Below are positions 63,306 through 64,000 of a stretch of DNA of 64,000 nucleotides, piece after piece. The notes beneath the pieces were generated by a model. It was not told the DNA's origin. It saw only the letters and a list, made by a program, of their open reading frames with translations, and did not search any database. Every line of letters begins with the position of its first letter. The stretch's first letter is position 1. Origin of the DNA: Monilinia fructicola (taxonomy: Eukaryota > Ascomycota > Leotiomycetes > Helotiales > Sclerotiniaceae); assembly GCA_008692225.1 (NCBI GenBank), contig VICG01000015.1, positions 451,001-515,000 on the forward strand, in the 5' to 3' direction. Position numbers and translations under genes: made by a program.

Positions 63306-64000
63306 AACACTATATTAAAACGTTCTTAAAATGGTTTTAAGCTATTTTAGTATTCTTAGATAATATCAAGCTAATTTAAGCTAATCTTAAAATAGCTTAA
63401 ATCGATAAAATATATTAATATATTTTAAGATATCTTAAAATAGCTTAAGATAATTTAATAATTAAAGATTATATTAAAACCGTATTAAGATTATATTAAT
63501 ACCGTATTAAAATCATAATTTAATTAATTATAATAATATATAGGAATTTAAAAATTTAACTATCAAATCATTATTAGTTATTTAGCCGAGTGATTAAATT
63601 GATTTGTTCGAGAAAAAAAGTAACGAAAAAAATAATAATAATAATAATAGTATTAATAATACTTTTTTCAATTTTTTGTGAAAAAAAAAGTGGAGAAAAT
63701 CCACTTTTAAAACTTTATTTTTTAAGATATTTTAAGATATCTTAACATTGTCTTAAAACGGTTAGTGAGTTATTGCGAACAATACCGATTTAATACCATT
63801 TTAAGATTAGCTTAAAATTAGCTTAAAATGGTATTAACACCGATTCAAGTAGGTTTTAACTACGTTTTAAGCTATTTTAAGTTATTTTAAATTATATTGA
63901 ATTATGTTAAGCTATTTTAAAATATTCTTAATTGATATTAAGAATATTTTAACATTATCTCAAACATTATTAAAAAAGCCATAAAGTATTAAAGATTTTC

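Larger units (their letters stand above)
56812..63988 (+). mobile_element. Family A copy 6, split by 6.4 kb (I2 plus inverted X4)
   Basis: The left piece 56812-56850 ends AACACTATATTA. The right piece begins with the same 12 bases at 63306 and runs to GCCATAAAGTA at 63988. Joined, the pieces have normal A length (about 710 bp). TTAAAGA precedes the left end (56805-56811) and follows the right end (63989 on), a candidate target duplication. The A-box-like motif is at about 63583-63596 (TAGCCGAGTGATTA) with GTTCGAG after it. Confidence 0.8.

Overview
The window looks like nuclear DNA of a filamentous ascomycete (Pezizomycotina). Its genes have short GT..AG introns of about 45-100 bp with CTGAC/CTAAC-type branch sites. 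Its protein families are typical of these fungi: a sedolisin protease, a CYP65-like P450, an amino-acid/GABA-type permease, a SAT4/rhodopsin-like membrane protein and a fungal SAM methyltransferase. Several repeats carry the C-to-T/G-to-A scars of repeat-induced point mutation (RIP). The feel of the families suggests Leotiomycetes, but that is recall, not a database result. There is nothing prokaryotic here.

Region 1 (1-17.8 kb) is a gene-bearing compartment of ordinary base composition. In order: a secreted tripeptidyl-peptidase-type sedolisin (+, 754-2791); a cytochrome P450 (+, 3440-5137); convergent to it, a decayed fungal-family gene with in-frame stops (-, 5315-6208); an unknown two-exon protein (-, 6658-7887); a small multi-pass membrane protein (+, 9404-10032); a 12-TM-type amino-acid permease (-, 11363-13174); and a SAT4/rhodopsin-like gene broken by several small insertions (+, 15032-16500). 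These genes do not form an obvious pathway or cluster.

Region 2 (17.8-24.5 kb) is one complete Ty3/Gypsy LTR retrotransposon (17824-24540). It has 166-bp LTRs and a 5-bp target duplication AGCCC. RIP has destroyed it: all of about 31 LTR differences are transitions.

Region 3 (24.5-35.9 kb) is gene-poor with mixed composition. It holds a frameshifted methyltransferase pseudogene (25195-25931), about 5 kb without a convincing gene, a cluster of hairpins beside a heptanucleotide array (31.4-31.85 kb), a 252-bp MITE with near-perfect terminal inverted repeats (32307-32558), an intact small secreted-protein gene (-, 33118-33679) and a 795-bp fold-back element (33742-34536).

Region 4 (35.9-64 kb) is 28 kb of extremely AT-rich, gene-free DNA. 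By eye it resolves into nested copies of several terminal-inverted-repeat families and one long repeat family. I label these A, B/D, C, E, H, I, J and X; the labels are mine. Insertions can be ordered by empty-site comparison, and at 54.1-64.0 kb the nest is five layers deep. Family A carries an internal motif that matches the tRNA A-box. No intact transposase could be recognised in this half.
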